Origin: Arcobacter sp. CECT 8985
GTDB lineage: Bacteria > Campylobacterota > Campylobacteria > Campylobacterales > Arcobacteraceae
Assembly: GCF_004116495.1 (NCBI RefSeq)
Contig: NZ_PDKC01000017.1
Coordinates: forward strand, 1-58,822
Length of the DNA stretch: 58,822 nt
Direction: 5' to 3'
The notes under the pieces were generated by a model that had not been told where the DNA came from, ran no database searches, and worked only from the letters and a program-made list of their open reading frames with translations. This document shows, piece by piece, positions 35,343-44,603 of the stretch (position 1 is the first letter of the stretch; every line of letters starts with the position of its first letter). A program made the translations under genes and the position numbers.

Positions 35343-38300
35343 TTATTTATTTCTCTAGCTCCTATATTTCCATATCTATGATATGAATGAGAAATACTTT
35401 GTTCTTTGAAATAGTTCAATAGCTCTATTCTACCTTCCATCATTGGTTTCATTCTAACAACAAATGTAGTCAAATGATTTGAAGTAGCTTCAAATATTTT
35501 CTCAGGTACTTTTGAAATATCAGAATATATAACTCTTTCATAATTATCAATAATTTCAGCTAACTCTTCATCTGTATGATGAACAATTCTATCTTTAGAA
35601 GTAAATAATTCATTTGAACTATTTAAGAATTTCTCAATACTTTCATTTTTAGATATTGACACTGTAAAATTAACTTTTGCAACTCTTGCAGCTAAAATTC
35701 TACTTACTACTTCAAAAATAGTATCATCATCACTTACTCTTATAACTATTCTATGTAATGGCAAATATCTAAAGTGATTATCTTCACCTCTAACTTCAAA
35801 ATAATCTTTCTCTTTAGAGAACTCTGTTTCATAATTGTATAAATATGATTGTAATGCAACTTCAAGTTTTTTGAAATCTTCATTATCTTTATTTTTATCT
35901 ACACAATTTGTAATAAATCTTGTTAGATCGTTATTATATTTTTTCTGAGGTTTTGGATACCCATTTTCTGTAAAATCAACAAATTGAGTAATATAGTTAT
36001 GAATACCAACTTTTCTTCCTGCTCCAACTGCTGATTTACCCATACCACCAAATGGTTGTCTTAAAACAATTGCTCCAGTTGTTCCTCTATTTACATATAA
36101 ATTACCTGCTTTTAAATTCTCTCTCCAGTAATTAACTTCTCTTTCATCTAAAGTCTCAATTCCTGAAGTTAAACCATATCCAGTTGCATTTACTATATTA
36201 ACTGCATGTTTTAAATTTTTTGCTTTTATAACAGCTAAAACAGGACCAAATAATTCATTCATATGAATAAAACTACCCTCTTTTACTCCCCATTTAATAG
36301 CTGGCTTTAACATATAATCATTATCATCAGTATAAGAAGGTGCTAATGCCCACTCTTCTGCATCCTGAAGATTTTCAATTGCATATTTTAAGTTTCCAGA
36401 TACTTTATTTGCTAATGTACCTATTCTATTATGAGGTTCCCAAACAGAACCAACACTCATTGATTTTGCAGCATCTACCAATGCTTTTTTAAAGTTTTCA
36501 TCATTATAAACTTCTTCTTCTAATACAAGTAAAGAAGTAGCACTACATTTTTGTCCAGAGTTAGCAAAAGCACTTTGACAAACATTTTTAATTGCTTGTT
36601 CTTTATCTGCCATATTAGTAATAATAGTTGCATCTTTACCACCAGTTTCTGCTGTTAAAAATAAATCTGGTCTTGTTTTTAACATTGATGCAGCAGTATC
36701 TTCTCCACCAGTTAAAATAACAAAATCTACATCCTTATTTGCTATTAAATGTTCTCCAGCTAATACACCAGGGCAAGGTACAAATTGAAGTGTATTTTTA
36801 GATACACCAGCATCCCAAAAACATTTGCACATTTCATATGCTGTTAAGGCTGCAACAGTTGCAGGTTTAATTATTACATTATTTCCAGCAGCAAGTGTAG
36901 CAGCAACTCCACCTAAAGGAATAGCAACAGGGAAATTCCATGGTGGAACGACAACACCTACACCTTTTCCTTTAAAATCCAAATTCTCATATTTTTCAAA
37001 ATATCTAGAAGCATAAGAATAAAACTCAATAAAATCAATTGCTTCACTAACTTCAACATCAGTCTCAGTAAATACCTTACCTACTTCAGCTGCAGCAACT
37101 CCTATTAAATCATCTCTTCTTTCTCTAACTTTAATTGCAGCTTGTTTTAAAATTGCATGTCTTTGTTCATAAGTTTTACTTCTCCATCCATCAACATCAT
37201 CTTTTGCAACTTGTACAGCTTTTTTTAGATCTTTTTCATTTGCCATTGCAAATTTACCAGCTAATACACCATCTTTTAATTGTGATTTATCAATTGCTTC
37301 ATATACTTCTCTTGTCGCAACAAGTTCTTCACCACCAACAACAATTGGTTTTATTTCATGTTCTGTATTAGTTGAAAATTTCCATTTTTTAGTAATATTT
37401 CTTGCCCACTCTTGATTTTGAGGTAAAACAAAATCTGTATCAGCTTCAGAATGGAACTCATTTGTATCATATGATGATTTATCAAAATTATCCCATTTCT
37501 CTTCTAGTCTGTTTTGTTTTCTAAAACTACCTACATATGAAGTTTCCAAATGAGAGAAAGAATCTAAAAATAACTCTTTTTGTTTAACCCAATCGCTACT
37601 TCCTACTTTAAGACCAAATGAATATCTAATAAAATTGTTTTCTCCAGTATTTTCATCTAATCTTCTTACTAAATATGCAATTGCATTTGTAAATTGTTCT
37701 TTTGCAGCTGTTGGAGCATATAAAATTACACTTTTTGATATCTCTTTTATTGCAAGTCTTGCAGATTCACTCATTCCTTCCAACATTTCTAAAGTATGGT
37801 ATTCAGAAGTTCCATAATGTTGTGCCAATGTTGTAGCATATGCTTGCTCAAATAAGTTATGAGAAGCAGTTCCTATATGCATATATTGTGCATTTTCTTT
37901 TCTTAATGCAAATTCAGCCATTCTTTTATAATTTGAATCTGTATCAAGTTTATCAGTATAAGTTACCATATTCCAATGTTTTTGAGATGCTTCTGTCTCT
38001 TCCATTTCCATATTAGCACCTTTTACAAGTCTGAACTTAATAGGGCATCCACCATTTTTAACTCTATTTTTTGCCCATTGTAATAAATCTTTTTGCCATA
38101 AATGAGAGTCTGGAATATAAGCTTGTAATACAATACCTGCATAAAAGTCTTTGAATTGTGGTAAATCAAGTGTTCTTTTAAATACTTCTACTGTAATTGC
38201 TAAATCTCTATACTCTTCCATATCAAGATTTATAAATTTATTTGACTTTGTTCCATCAGGAGCAATATATGGATATTTTTTTGCTTGTGCATAAATTAAA

Positions 38301-38914
38301 GATAATTTTTCAACTAATGTTTGAACAGTCCCTTCAAAATCTAATGAATTTATTTGAGAAAAAATAGTTGAAATTTTAATAGAAATATAATCAATATTTG
38401 GATTTTCTAATGCTTTTAAATATTTTTCAATTCTTTCATTTGCTTCATCTTCGCCAAGAACAACTTCACCAATTAGGTTAATATTAATTCTTGTTCCCTC
38501 TTCTTTTCTCATTTTTAAATGTTTATTAAAAGGTTCATCTTCTCCTTTTAATACAACTGTTTTTGTATCTTCTCTAATCTCTTTTACAAATAAAGGTACA
38601 GATAAATCTGGTAAATATTTACCAAAATTTTTAAATAGCCATAAAAGTGTTTTATCTTTTGTTGTAAAGAAATGTGCCATACCATGTTTTTCTAATAAAA
38701 AGATAATTTGATCTGCAACTCTATCATTTAAATTCGTTCTAAAACATTGATCCATTAGCTCAATTAATAGTGCTTTATCTTCTGGATGTTCTAGCATTTT
38801 GTTCATTTTTACGTAAAACTGTCTATCATAATCACTAACAAGTTCTGTTGCTCTATTCTGCCATTTTTCCGCAAGCGAAATTGCTGAATTTATTAGTTCT
38901 TGTTGATTTTCCAT
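35336..38914 (-). CDS. putA: Bifunctional proline dehydrogenase / P5C dehydrogenase PutA
   Basis: A 1192-residue enzyme that oxidises proline to glutamate. The N-terminal FAD-binding proline dehydrogenase barrel covers about 60-470 (includes IKFRLVKGANMEME and LRKENAQYMHIGTASHNLF). The aldehyde dehydrogenase domain (about 520-990) has VPPWNFPVAIPLGGV, catalytic-type Glu in AETGGKDATI and Cys in NSGQKCSATS. A C-terminal extension of about 200 residues follows. The N-terminal ribbon-helix-helix repressor found in E. coli PutA is absent, so it is not self-regulating in that way. A terminator of the liv operon sits just upstream (38991-39018). Confidence 0.97.
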   Translation of the reverse strand: MENQQELINSAISLAEKWQNRATELVSDYDRQFYVKMNKMLEHPEDKALLIELMDQCFRTNLNDRVADQIIFLLEKHGMAHFFTTKDKTLLWLFKNFGKYLPDLSVPLFVKEIREDTKTVVLKGEDEPFNKHLKMRKEEGTRININLIGEVVLGEDEANERIEKYLKALENPNIDYISIKISTIFSQINSLDFEGTVQTLVEKLSLIYAQAKKYPYIAPDGTKSNKFINLDMEEYRDLAITVEVFKRTLDLPQFKDFYAGIVLQAYIPDSHLWQKDLLQWAKNRVKNGGCPIKFRLVKGANMEMEETEASQKHWNMVTYTDKLDTDSNYKRMAEFALRKENAQYMHIGTASHNLFEQAYATTLAQHYGTSEYHTLEMLEGMSESARLAIKEISKSVILYAPTAAKEQFTNAIAYLVRRLDENTGENNFIRYSFGLKVGSSDWVKQKELFLDSFSHLETSYVGSFRKQNRLEEKWDNFDKSSYDTNEFHSEADTDFVLPQNQEWARNITKKWKFSTNTEHEIKPIVVGGEELVATREVYEAIDKSQLKDGVLAGKFAMANEKDLKKAVQVAKDDVDGWRSKTYEQRHAILKQAAIKVRERRDDLIGVAAAEVGKVFTETDVEVSEAIDFIEFYSYASRYFEKYENLDFKGKGVGVVVPPWNFPVAIPLGGVAATLAAGNNVIIKPATVAALTAYEMCKCFWDAGVSKNTLQFVPCPGVLAGEHLIANKDVDFVILTGGEDTAASMLKTRPDLFLTAETGGKDATIITNMADKEQAIKNVCQSAFANSGQKCSATSLLVLEEEVYNDENFKKALVDAAKSMSVGSVWEPHNRIGTLANKVSGNLKYAIENLQDAEEWALAPSYTDDNDYMLKPAIKWGVKEGSFIHMNELFGPVLAVIKAKNLKHAVNIVNATGYGLTSGIETLDEREVNYWRENLKAGNLYVNRGTTGAIVLRQPFGGMGKSAVGAGRKVGIHNYITQFVDFTENGYPKPQKKYNNDLTRFITNCVDKNKDNEDFKKLEVALQSYLYNYETEFSKEKDYFEVRGEDNHFRYLPLHRIVIRVSDDDTIFEVVSRILAARVAKVNFTVSISKNESIEKFLNSSNELFTSKDRIVHHTDEELAEIIDNYERVIYSDISKVPEKIFEATSNHLTTFVVRMKPMMEGRIELLNYFKEQSISHSYHRYGNIGAREINKK

Positions 38915-38990
38915 TTATACTTCCTTAAATTTATTGTTATTTAAAATAAAATTCAGTAGCCTTATTTGCATTTTTCCAAATGTCAAATAA

Positions 38991-39018
38991 GAGGGCTTTA
39001 ACCGCCAAGTTAGCCCTC
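38991..39018 (-). terminator. Terminator after livF
   Basis: The stem GAGGGCT/AGCCCTC has a 14-base loop, and on - it is followed by a T-rich tail. It lies 17 bases after the livF stop and ends the liv operon ahead of putA. Confidence 0.8.
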
Positions 39019-39034
39019 CTCTACTTTAATTTAT

Positions 39035-39757
39035 TTAATGTTTTTTCCCCAAATAAGCTTCTTGAATAGCTTCAGAGTTTAATAACTCTTCAGATGTTCC
39101 TTCATGTGTGATTTTTCCAACTTCAAGAACATAACCTCTATTTGCTAACTTTAAAGCTGCTTTTGCATTTTGTTCTACAATTAAAACTGTCATACCACTT
39201 TGTGCAATCTCTTTAATTGCTTTAAAAATTGATTTTATCAAAATAGGAGCAAGCCCTAAACTTGGTTCATCTAAAATTAGTAATTTTGGTTTACTCATAA
39301 TAGCTCTACCAATTGCCAACATTTGTTGCTCACCACCACTTAAAGTACCAGCAAGTTGTTTCTGCCTCTCTTTTAATCTTGGTAAAATATCATAAATCCA
39401 CTCTAAAGTCTCCTTATCATGAGATTTTAATGTATATGCACCCATCATAAGATTTTCTTCAACACTTAATGTTCCAAAAACCCTTCGTCCTTCTGGGGAA
39501 TGAGACATACCTAAGCTTACAATATCATGTGCAGGAGTATTTGTAATATCATTTTTATCAAAAATAATACTTCCTTCTTTTGATTTTAATAATCCAGAAA
39601 TTGTTTTTAATGTAGTTGTTTTACCAGCTCCATTAGCTCCTAAAATTGTTACAACTTCACCTTTTTTAACTTTAAGTGAGATTCCTTTAATTGCAGCAAT
39701 TGCTCCGTAACTTACATGTAAATCTCTTACATCTAATAATATTTCATCATTTTGCAT
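39035..39757 (-). CDS. livF: Branched-chain amino acid ABC transporter, ATPase LivF
   Basis: A 240-residue ATPase. Walker A GANGAGKTTT, signature LSGGEQQ and Walker B LLILDEPSLGLAP are all intact; EQNAKAALKLANRGYVLEVG is characteristic of LivF. It pairs with LivG to power high-affinity leucine/isoleucine/valine uptake. Last gene of the liv operon; its start overlaps livG by 1 base. Confidence 0.96.
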   Translation of the reverse strand: MQNDEILLDVRDLHVSYGAIAAIKGISLKVKKGEVVTILGANGAGKTTTLKTISGLLKSKEGSIIFDKNDITNTPAHDIVSLGMSHSPEGRRVFGTLSVEENLMMGAYTLKSHDKETLEWIYDILPRLKERQKQLAGTLSGGEQQMLAIGRAIMSKPKLLILDEPSLGLAPILIKSIFKAIKEIAQSGMTVLIVEQNAKAALKLANRGYVLEVGKITHEGTSEELLNSEAIQEAYLGKKH

Positions 39758-40536
39758 TACTCTTCATCCTCGTCATCATCACTTCCAATATAAGCCTCGA
39801 TAACTCTAGGGTCATCTTGAACAAAACTTGGTAATCCTTGAGAAATCTCTTTCCCAAAATTAATAACTGTAATGTAATCAGTTAATTTCATAACCATCTC
39901 CATATCATGCTCAATCATCATGATACCAAGCCCCATTTCTTTTATTTTTAAGATAATATTAGTAAGCTCAATTGTTTCGTTTTCATTTAGTCCTGCTGCT
40001 GGTTCATCTAAAATAAGAAGTTCAGGTTCTGCTGCTAATGCCCTTGCCATTTCAACTTTTCTTTGATTACCATAAGATAAATCAGTTGTCGGTGTCATAG
40101 CATATTTTGTTAAATTAAAAAACTCCATAAGCTCTTCAACTTTTTTCCAATACTTCTGTTCATCTTTTTTATAAAAAGGAGTATGAATAATTGAGTGATA
40201 CCATTTTTGTTTTGATTTTGTATGACAACCTGCCATAATATTCTCTGCAACTGTCATGTCTTTAAATAATCTAATATTTTGAAATGTTCTTAAAACACCT
40301 TTTTGTGCAATTTTATGTGGAGATATACCTGTAATATCTTCACCTTTATATTTAATTGTTCCTTTTTCTGGTTTATATATACCAGTTACACAGTTAAAAA
40401 GTGTAGTTTTCCCTGCACCATTTGGACCAATAATTCCATAGATTTGCCCTGGTTTTACTTTTATTGTCAAATCATCAATAGCAACTAATCCAAAGAAAAA
40501 TTTTGAAACGTTTTCAATTTCTAATACATATTTCAT
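39757..40536 (-). CDS. livG: Branched-chain amino acid ABC transporter, ATPase LivG
   Basis: A 259-residue ATPase: Walker A GPNGAGKTTL, signature LSYGNQRKVEMARAL, Walker B LLILDEPAAGLNENE, and the LivG-type ending MEMVMKLTDYITVINFGKEISQG with an acidic tail. It overlaps livM and livF by 1 base each. Confidence 0.96.
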   Translation of the reverse strand: MKYVLEIENVSKFFFGLVAIDDLTIKVKPGQIYGIIGPNGAGKTTLFNCVTGIYKPEKGTIKYKGEDITGISPHKIAQKGVLRTFQNIRLFKDMTVAENIMAGCHTKSKQKWYHSIIHTPFYKKDEQKYWKKVEELMEFFNLTKYAMTPTTDLSYGNQRKVEMARALAAEPELLILDEPAAGLNENETIELTNIILKIKEMGLGIMMIEHDMEMVMKLTDYITVINFGKEISQGLPSFVQDDPRVIEAYIGSDDDEDEE

Positions 40537-41504
40537 TATTTTTCTCCTTTTTTAAGTAAGGCTGCTTTTTTCTTTAAATATGTTGGGATATTCCCAAAAG
40601 TTGCTGGCCATACTCCATTTGGTCTTAAAATCATTGTTAAAATCATTGCTGCACCAAATATCAAATATCTTGATTCTTTAAATTCAGTAAATAACTCAGG
40701 CAATACAAACATTACAAAAGTACCAATTATTACACCTGGTAATGAAGCAGATCCACCAACAAGAACAATTGCAAAGAACATAACTGATTGCATAAAGTTA
40801 AACGATTCTGGACTAACTGCAGAATATTGAATTGTAAATACAACTCCTGCTGCACCTGCAATTGCTGCACCTAATGCAAAAGCAAATAATTTATAATAAG
40901 AAACATTAATTCCCATAGATTTTGCTGCAATTTCATCTTTATGTATATAATAAAGAGCTCTACCATATTTTGAATTATCAAGATTTCTAATAATAAATAA
41001 TGTTAAAATTAATAAAATAAAAGCAATATAAAAAATTGCAGTATCTGAGAATAACTCATAACCAAAAACTCTAACTACATCAATACCAAATATACCATTT
41101 GGTCCACCTGTTAAATCAAACACATTATTTTCTAGTACTTGTTGAAATATGATATTAAAACCAATTGTTGCAACAAGTAAATAGTCACCTCGTAGATGAA
41201 TAATAGGTCCAGCTAATAAAACAGCTATAATTACTGGAAAAATAATTGCAAAAGGAATTGTTTCAATAATTTCAAATCCAAAATGCACATTTAAAATAGC
41301 AGTTGTGTAAGCACCTATACCAAAAAATATTGCATGCCCCATATTAAAAATACCTGCACGCCCTAAAATAATATCTTGAGAGAATGCAACTACAGAAAAT
41401 ACTAAAAAAGTAATTCCAATACTTAACCAAGCAGAATCAACAAAAAAAGGAAAAAATCCCATAAATATGATAAAAATTGTTGCTATAATTGTTGTTTTAT
41501 TCAT
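40536..41504 (-). CDS. livM: Branched-chain amino acid ABC transporter, permease LivM
   Basis: A 322-residue permease with about nine spans and the family block GRAGIFNMGHAIFFGIGAY near residue 50 plus YSAVSPESFNFMQSV and GGSASLPGVIIGTF toward the end. With LivH it forms the channel. It overlaps its neighbours by 1 base on both sides. Confidence 0.95.
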   Translation of the reverse strand: MNKTTIIATIFIIFMGFFPFFVDSAWLSIGITFLVFSVVAFSQDIILGRAGIFNMGHAIFFGIGAYTTAILNVHFGFEIIETIPFAIIFPVIIAVLLAGPIIHLRGDYLLVATIGFNIIFQQVLENNVFDLTGGPNGIFGIDVVRVFGYELFSDTAIFYIAFILLILTLFIIRNLDNSKYGRALYYIHKDEIAAKSMGINVSYYKLFAFALGAAIAGAAGVVFTIQYSAVSPESFNFMQSVMFFAIVLVGGSASLPGVIIGTFVMFVLPELFTEFKESRYLIFGAAMILTMILRPNGVWPATFGNIPTYLKKKAALLKKGEK

Positions 41505-42406
41505 TACACTTTCTCCGCAATTTTTTCACCAAGAATACCAGTTGGTCTTACAATTAATATTATAATTAATAATATAAATGTAAATGTATCTGCCCATTCT
41601 GTTGAAATATAACCTGAAATCATTGCGTTAAATAATCCAAGTAACAATCCACCAATCATGGCACCAGGAATACTTCCAATACCACCAATAATAGCTGCTA
41701 TAAATGCATTAAGACCATATAGCCAACCCATATCAAATGTTAATCCTCTATAGTAAATACCAATAAATAAACCACCTACTGCACCAAGAGCTGAACCAAC
41801 AATGAAAATAATCATAATAATTCTATTTACATTAATTCCCATTAATTTAGCTGCATCTTGATCAATAGCTGTAGCTCTAATTGCAGTTCCAATTTTTGTT
41901 TTATTAATAAAGAAATATAATGCAACCATTAAAATAGCTGATAAAGCCAATATAATAACTTGAGTAAAAGTAAGAATAACCCCGCCTATTTGCCATGTTG
42001 TATTTGGTATCAAATCAGATGGGAAAATCTTCATATTAGGTCCCCAAATTAACATTATTGAATTTTGGATTACCAAAGAAGCACCCAAAGCAGATACAAC
42101 TGCACTTAATCTTGGTGCAGTTCTTAAAGGCTTATATGCTAATCTTTCTAAAACTACCCCTACAAAAGCAACAATTAATGCAGTTAACAAAAATATTACT
42201 ATTACTGAAAATATTGAAGTTGCACTTGCTCCAAAGAATTGTGAAAAAATTGTTAGTCCTACATAAGCAGAAAAGGCAACCAAGTCACCGTGTGCGAAGT
42301 TAATTAACTTCATCACACCGTAAACCATAGTATACCCTAAAGCTACCAATGCATAAAGACTTCCAATAGTTAAACCATTAATTAACTGTTGAAGAAAAAT
42401 ATCCAT
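41504..42406 (-). CDS. livH: Branched-chain amino acid ABC transporter, permease LivH
   Basis: A 300-residue permease that starts QQLINGLTIGSLYALVALGYTMVYGVMKLINFAHG, the defining LivH N-terminus, and ends with GIGSIPGAMIGG and FTFILLIIILIVRPTGILG. It follows livK by 8 bases and overlaps livM by 1. Confidence 0.96.
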   Translation of the reverse strand: MDIFLQQLINGLTIGSLYALVALGYTMVYGVMKLINFAHGDLVAFSAYVGLTIFSQFFGASATSIFSVIVIFLLTALIVAFVGVVLERLAYKPLRTAPRLSAVVSALGASLVIQNSIMLIWGPNMKIFPSDLIPNTTWQIGGVILTFTQVIILALSAILMVALYFFINKTKIGTAIRATAIDQDAAKLMGINVNRIIMIIFIVGSALGAVGGLFIGIYYRGLTFDMGWLYGLNAFIAAIIGGIGSIPGAMIGGLLLGLFNAMISGYISTEWADTFTFILLIIILIVRPTGILGEKIAEKV

Positions 42407-42414
42407 TTTTAACC

Positions 42415-43536
42415 TTATTCCATAACTTTATAAGAGCCATCTTTTTGAATTTTATAAACCATAAATTTAGCTCCAATTCTTTCACCATCTTCTCTAAATG
42501 TAACAGGTCCTGTAATTCCTGGGAAATCTTTTAATGTATGTAAATAATCAGATATTTTTTTAGTATCAAAAGATTTTGTTTCTTCTACACCATGCATAAT
42601 AGCTCTTAAACCATCTGCATTAACAACTGCCCAAATTGAAGGTGGCTTCATGTTATAAGTATCTTCATAAGCAGTTAAATATTTTTTAGCCTCTTTATAA
42701 GGTAAAATATCTGGTGTTGGGAAGTTAATTAAAACTGTACCCTCTGCTGCACTTCCTGCTAACTTCAAGAAATCAGGATTGTCATTTGAATCTCCACCTA
42801 CAAAATCAGCATCAATTCCAAGTTGTTTTTGTTGTGATCTTAAAAGACCACCATCAGTATAATAACCTGAATAGTAAATTACATCTGGTTTCATTGCTTT
42901 GATTTTAGTTAACATTGCAGTAAAGTTTTGAGTTCCAGATTTAATTTTTCCTCTAAAAATTACATTTCCACCAATTTTTTTAATTGATTTTTCAGTAGCA
43001 TCTCCTAAACCTTCAGAGTATGAAGAGTAATCAGATAAAACGACAATTTTTTTATATTTTTTAACATTTACAAAATAATCTGCTGTAAAATCACTTTGTG
43101 CAGAATTTGGAAATGAGTTTCTAAAAAATGTCCAATATTTTCTTTTTATTAAAGAATCACTTGTTCCATCACTTGTTTGAAGTACTTTATTTCTATAATA
43201 AGTTGTTTGAGCAGCTTCTGTTGCTCCTGATGTATAAGAACCTATTACTGCAAAAACACCTGCATTTACTAATTTTTTAGCACAAACTGCAGCTTTTTGA
43301 GCTTTTGCTTCATCATCACAAGTTACTACTTCGATTTTTTTACCTAATAGTCCACCTTGTTCATTCTTCTCTTTTACAATAAGTTTAACAAATTGCTCAA
43401 TACCTTGACCTTCATTTGCATACTTTCCAGTAATAGGTGCTTGCACACCAATCTTAACTGTATCAGCTAACAAACTTGAACTTGCAACTATGGCACTTAA
43501 TGCTATAGCGCTAGCTAACTTTGATATCTTTATCAT
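42415..43536 (-). CDS. livK: Branched-chain amino acid binding protein LivK
   Basis: A 373-residue periplasmic binding protein of the LivJ/LivK type. A Sec signal peptide covers about 1-24 (cleavage after SLLA), and the mature part begins DTVKIGVQAPITGKYANEGQG. Two lobes follow, with GSYTSGATEAAQ and VNADGLRAIMHG typical of the family. The ribosome site AAGGAGAG is strong, fitting a highly made protein. It starts 14 bases after the stop of the unknown 220-residue gene, so that gene and its RHH partner may be co-transcribed. Confidence 0.95.
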   Translation of the reverse strand: MIKISKLASAIALSAIVASSSLLADTVKIGVQAPITGKYANEGQGIEQFVKLIVKEKNEQGGLLGKKIEVVTCDDEAKAQKAAVCAKKLVNAGVFAVIGSYTSGATEAAQTTYYRNKVLQTSDGTSDSLIKRKYWTFFRNSFPNSAQSDFTADYFVNVKKYKKIVVLSDYSSYSEGLGDATEKSIKKIGGNVIFRGKIKSGTQNFTAMLTKIKAMKPDVIYYSGYYTDGGLLRSQQKQLGIDADFVGGDSNDNPDFLKLAGSAAEGTVLINFPTPDILPYKEAKKYLTAYEDTYNMKPPSIWAVVNADGLRAIMHGVEETKSFDTKKISDYLHTLKDFPGITGPVTFREDGERIGAKFMVYKIQKDGSYKVME

Positions 43537-43550
43537 TTTCTCTCCTTTAT

Positions 43551-44213
43551 TTATTTAAAACTTGGTTCAATAACATAACATCCAATCGAATACTCACCAA
43601 TATTTGGTATTATATTTATATTACCTCCTTCAAATTTTGATTTTAAATTAGAATATGAATTTACTATATTATCAAAACTATTAATAATTTCTTCAATTCT
43701 TTTCTTACTTTTTTTTCGTGCACTATTAGATATATCTAAATAAAATGCAAAAATCGCATAATCAAGCGTCGAATCAGATAATTTTTCTCTATGCAACATC
43801 TTACACATTTTCTCTATTTCATATTTATACTCTTCTTTAATATTTCTTACACCATTTTTAATACTCATAATAACTCTTGAAATAGAATCATTATCACTTT
43901 TATGCTCAAATCTTTCATCTAATGTTAAACATAGAATATCTTGAGATAAATATCTTTTTTGCATAAAATCTGTAAAATCATTTCTTGAAGGTAATGAACA
44001 TCTTAATATATCTGCAACTGTTGCATCAATAAAAAGTTCAGGACTATTTTCAAGTTTTGCAATTTCTTGTGAAATATGTATAGTTAAAAATTTTGGTGGA
44101 GCATATGACAGATATAACTCATCTGCTGTCCAATAAGTAAAATTATTTTTAGCTGTCTCAATACCTTTTAATACCGAATCAATTATTTGTTTTTGTGTAG
44201 GAAATTTATGCAT
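43551..44213 (-). CDS. Unknown 220-residue protein, partner of an RHH protein
   Basis: A soluble, mainly helical protein with no signal peptide or membrane span. Blocks include YWTADELYLSYAPPKFLTIHI near the start and a helical middle with KNGVRNIKEEYKYEIEKMCKMLHREKLS. The end is GEYSIGCYVIEPSFK. I do not recognise it. It overlaps the end of a small ribbon-helix-helix gene by 8 bases, the arrangement of an antitoxin-toxin or repressor-effector pair, and is followed by livK after 14 bases. A toxin, a ligand-binding regulator of the liv operon or an enzyme are all possible. Confidence 0.65.
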   Translation of the reverse strand: MHKFPTQKQIIDSVLKGIETAKNNFTYWTADELYLSYAPPKFLTIHISQEIAKLENSPELFIDATVADILRCSLPSRNDFTDFMQKRYLSQDILCLTLDERFEHKSDNDSISRVIMSIKNGVRNIKEEYKYEIEKMCKMLHREKLSDSTLDYAIFAFYLDISNSARKKSKKRIEEIINSFDNIVNSYSNLKSKFEGGNINIIPNIGEYSIGCYVIEPSFK

Positions 44214-44445
44214 ATTCTTCTCCTACATAGTTTTCATCAACTTCTTGTATAATTCCACTTTCAAACAAAATATCTTCAATTAATTTATTTTTTGAAATAT
44301 TTATTTGATTTGATAAAAGAACTAATGCATTATCTAATTTTTTATCTATTTTTATTGTGAGTTGAGAAACTTCTTTTTTATTGCTTTTTAGATGTTTATC
44401 AATAACACTTTGAATCACTTTTCTTTTATTTTTTTGTTTTGCCAT
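44206..44445 (-). CDS. Ribbon-helix-helix DNA-binding protein
   Basis: A small basic protein of 79 residues from ATG 44445 (82 from GTG 44454). The start is uncertain: AGAG is close to the ATG, and the GTG has no better site. The C-terminal part shows a strand QLTIKIDKKL, a helix DNALVLLSNQINIS and a helix KNKLIEDILFESGII, a MetJ/Arc-type RHH pattern. The N-terminus is Lys-rich. It overlaps the unknown 220-residue gene. Two direct repeats in its promoter with 12-base period look like an RHH autoregulation site. Confidence 0.7.
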   Translation of the reverse strand: MAKQKNKRKVIQSVIDKHLKSNKKEVSQLTIKIDKKLDNALVLLSNQINISKNKLIEDILFESGIIQEVDENYVGEEYA

Positions 44446-44469
44446 AACTCTCACACTAATATAAATTTG

Positions 44470-44491
44470 GTAATACTAAAAGTAGTACTAA
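44470..44491. promoter_or_regulatory. Two 12-base-spaced direct repeats, putative RHH operator
   Basis: GTAATACTAA (44470-44479) and GTAGTACTAA (44482-44491) differ at one base and lie 12 bases apart, about one helical turn. They are between the inferred start of transcription and the RHH gene, where a bound repressor would block it. Confidence 0.5.
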
Positions 44492-44503
44492 TAAAAACTT
44501 AGA

Positions 44504-44538
44504 TTATTATTTCATAGTGAAACTTAACTGAAACTTAA
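44504..44538 (-). promoter_or_regulatory. Two 11-base-spaced direct repeats plus -10, putative activator site
   Basis: TGAAACTTAA occurs twice exactly, at 44518-44527 and 44529-44538, an 11-base period. A -10-like TAATAAT on - (44504-44510) lies downstream, so the repeats sit at the -35 position of the RHH-liv promoter. Direct repeats of 11 bases at -35 are typical of OmpR/PhoB-class activators. An orphan gene of that class lies about 1.1 kb away at 45618. Confidence 0.45.
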
Positions 44539-44603
44539 ATTTTATGTTATTTTTGTGTAATAATTAGCCAATTTAATAAATTTACACAGAAAAGAACAAA
44601 ATG

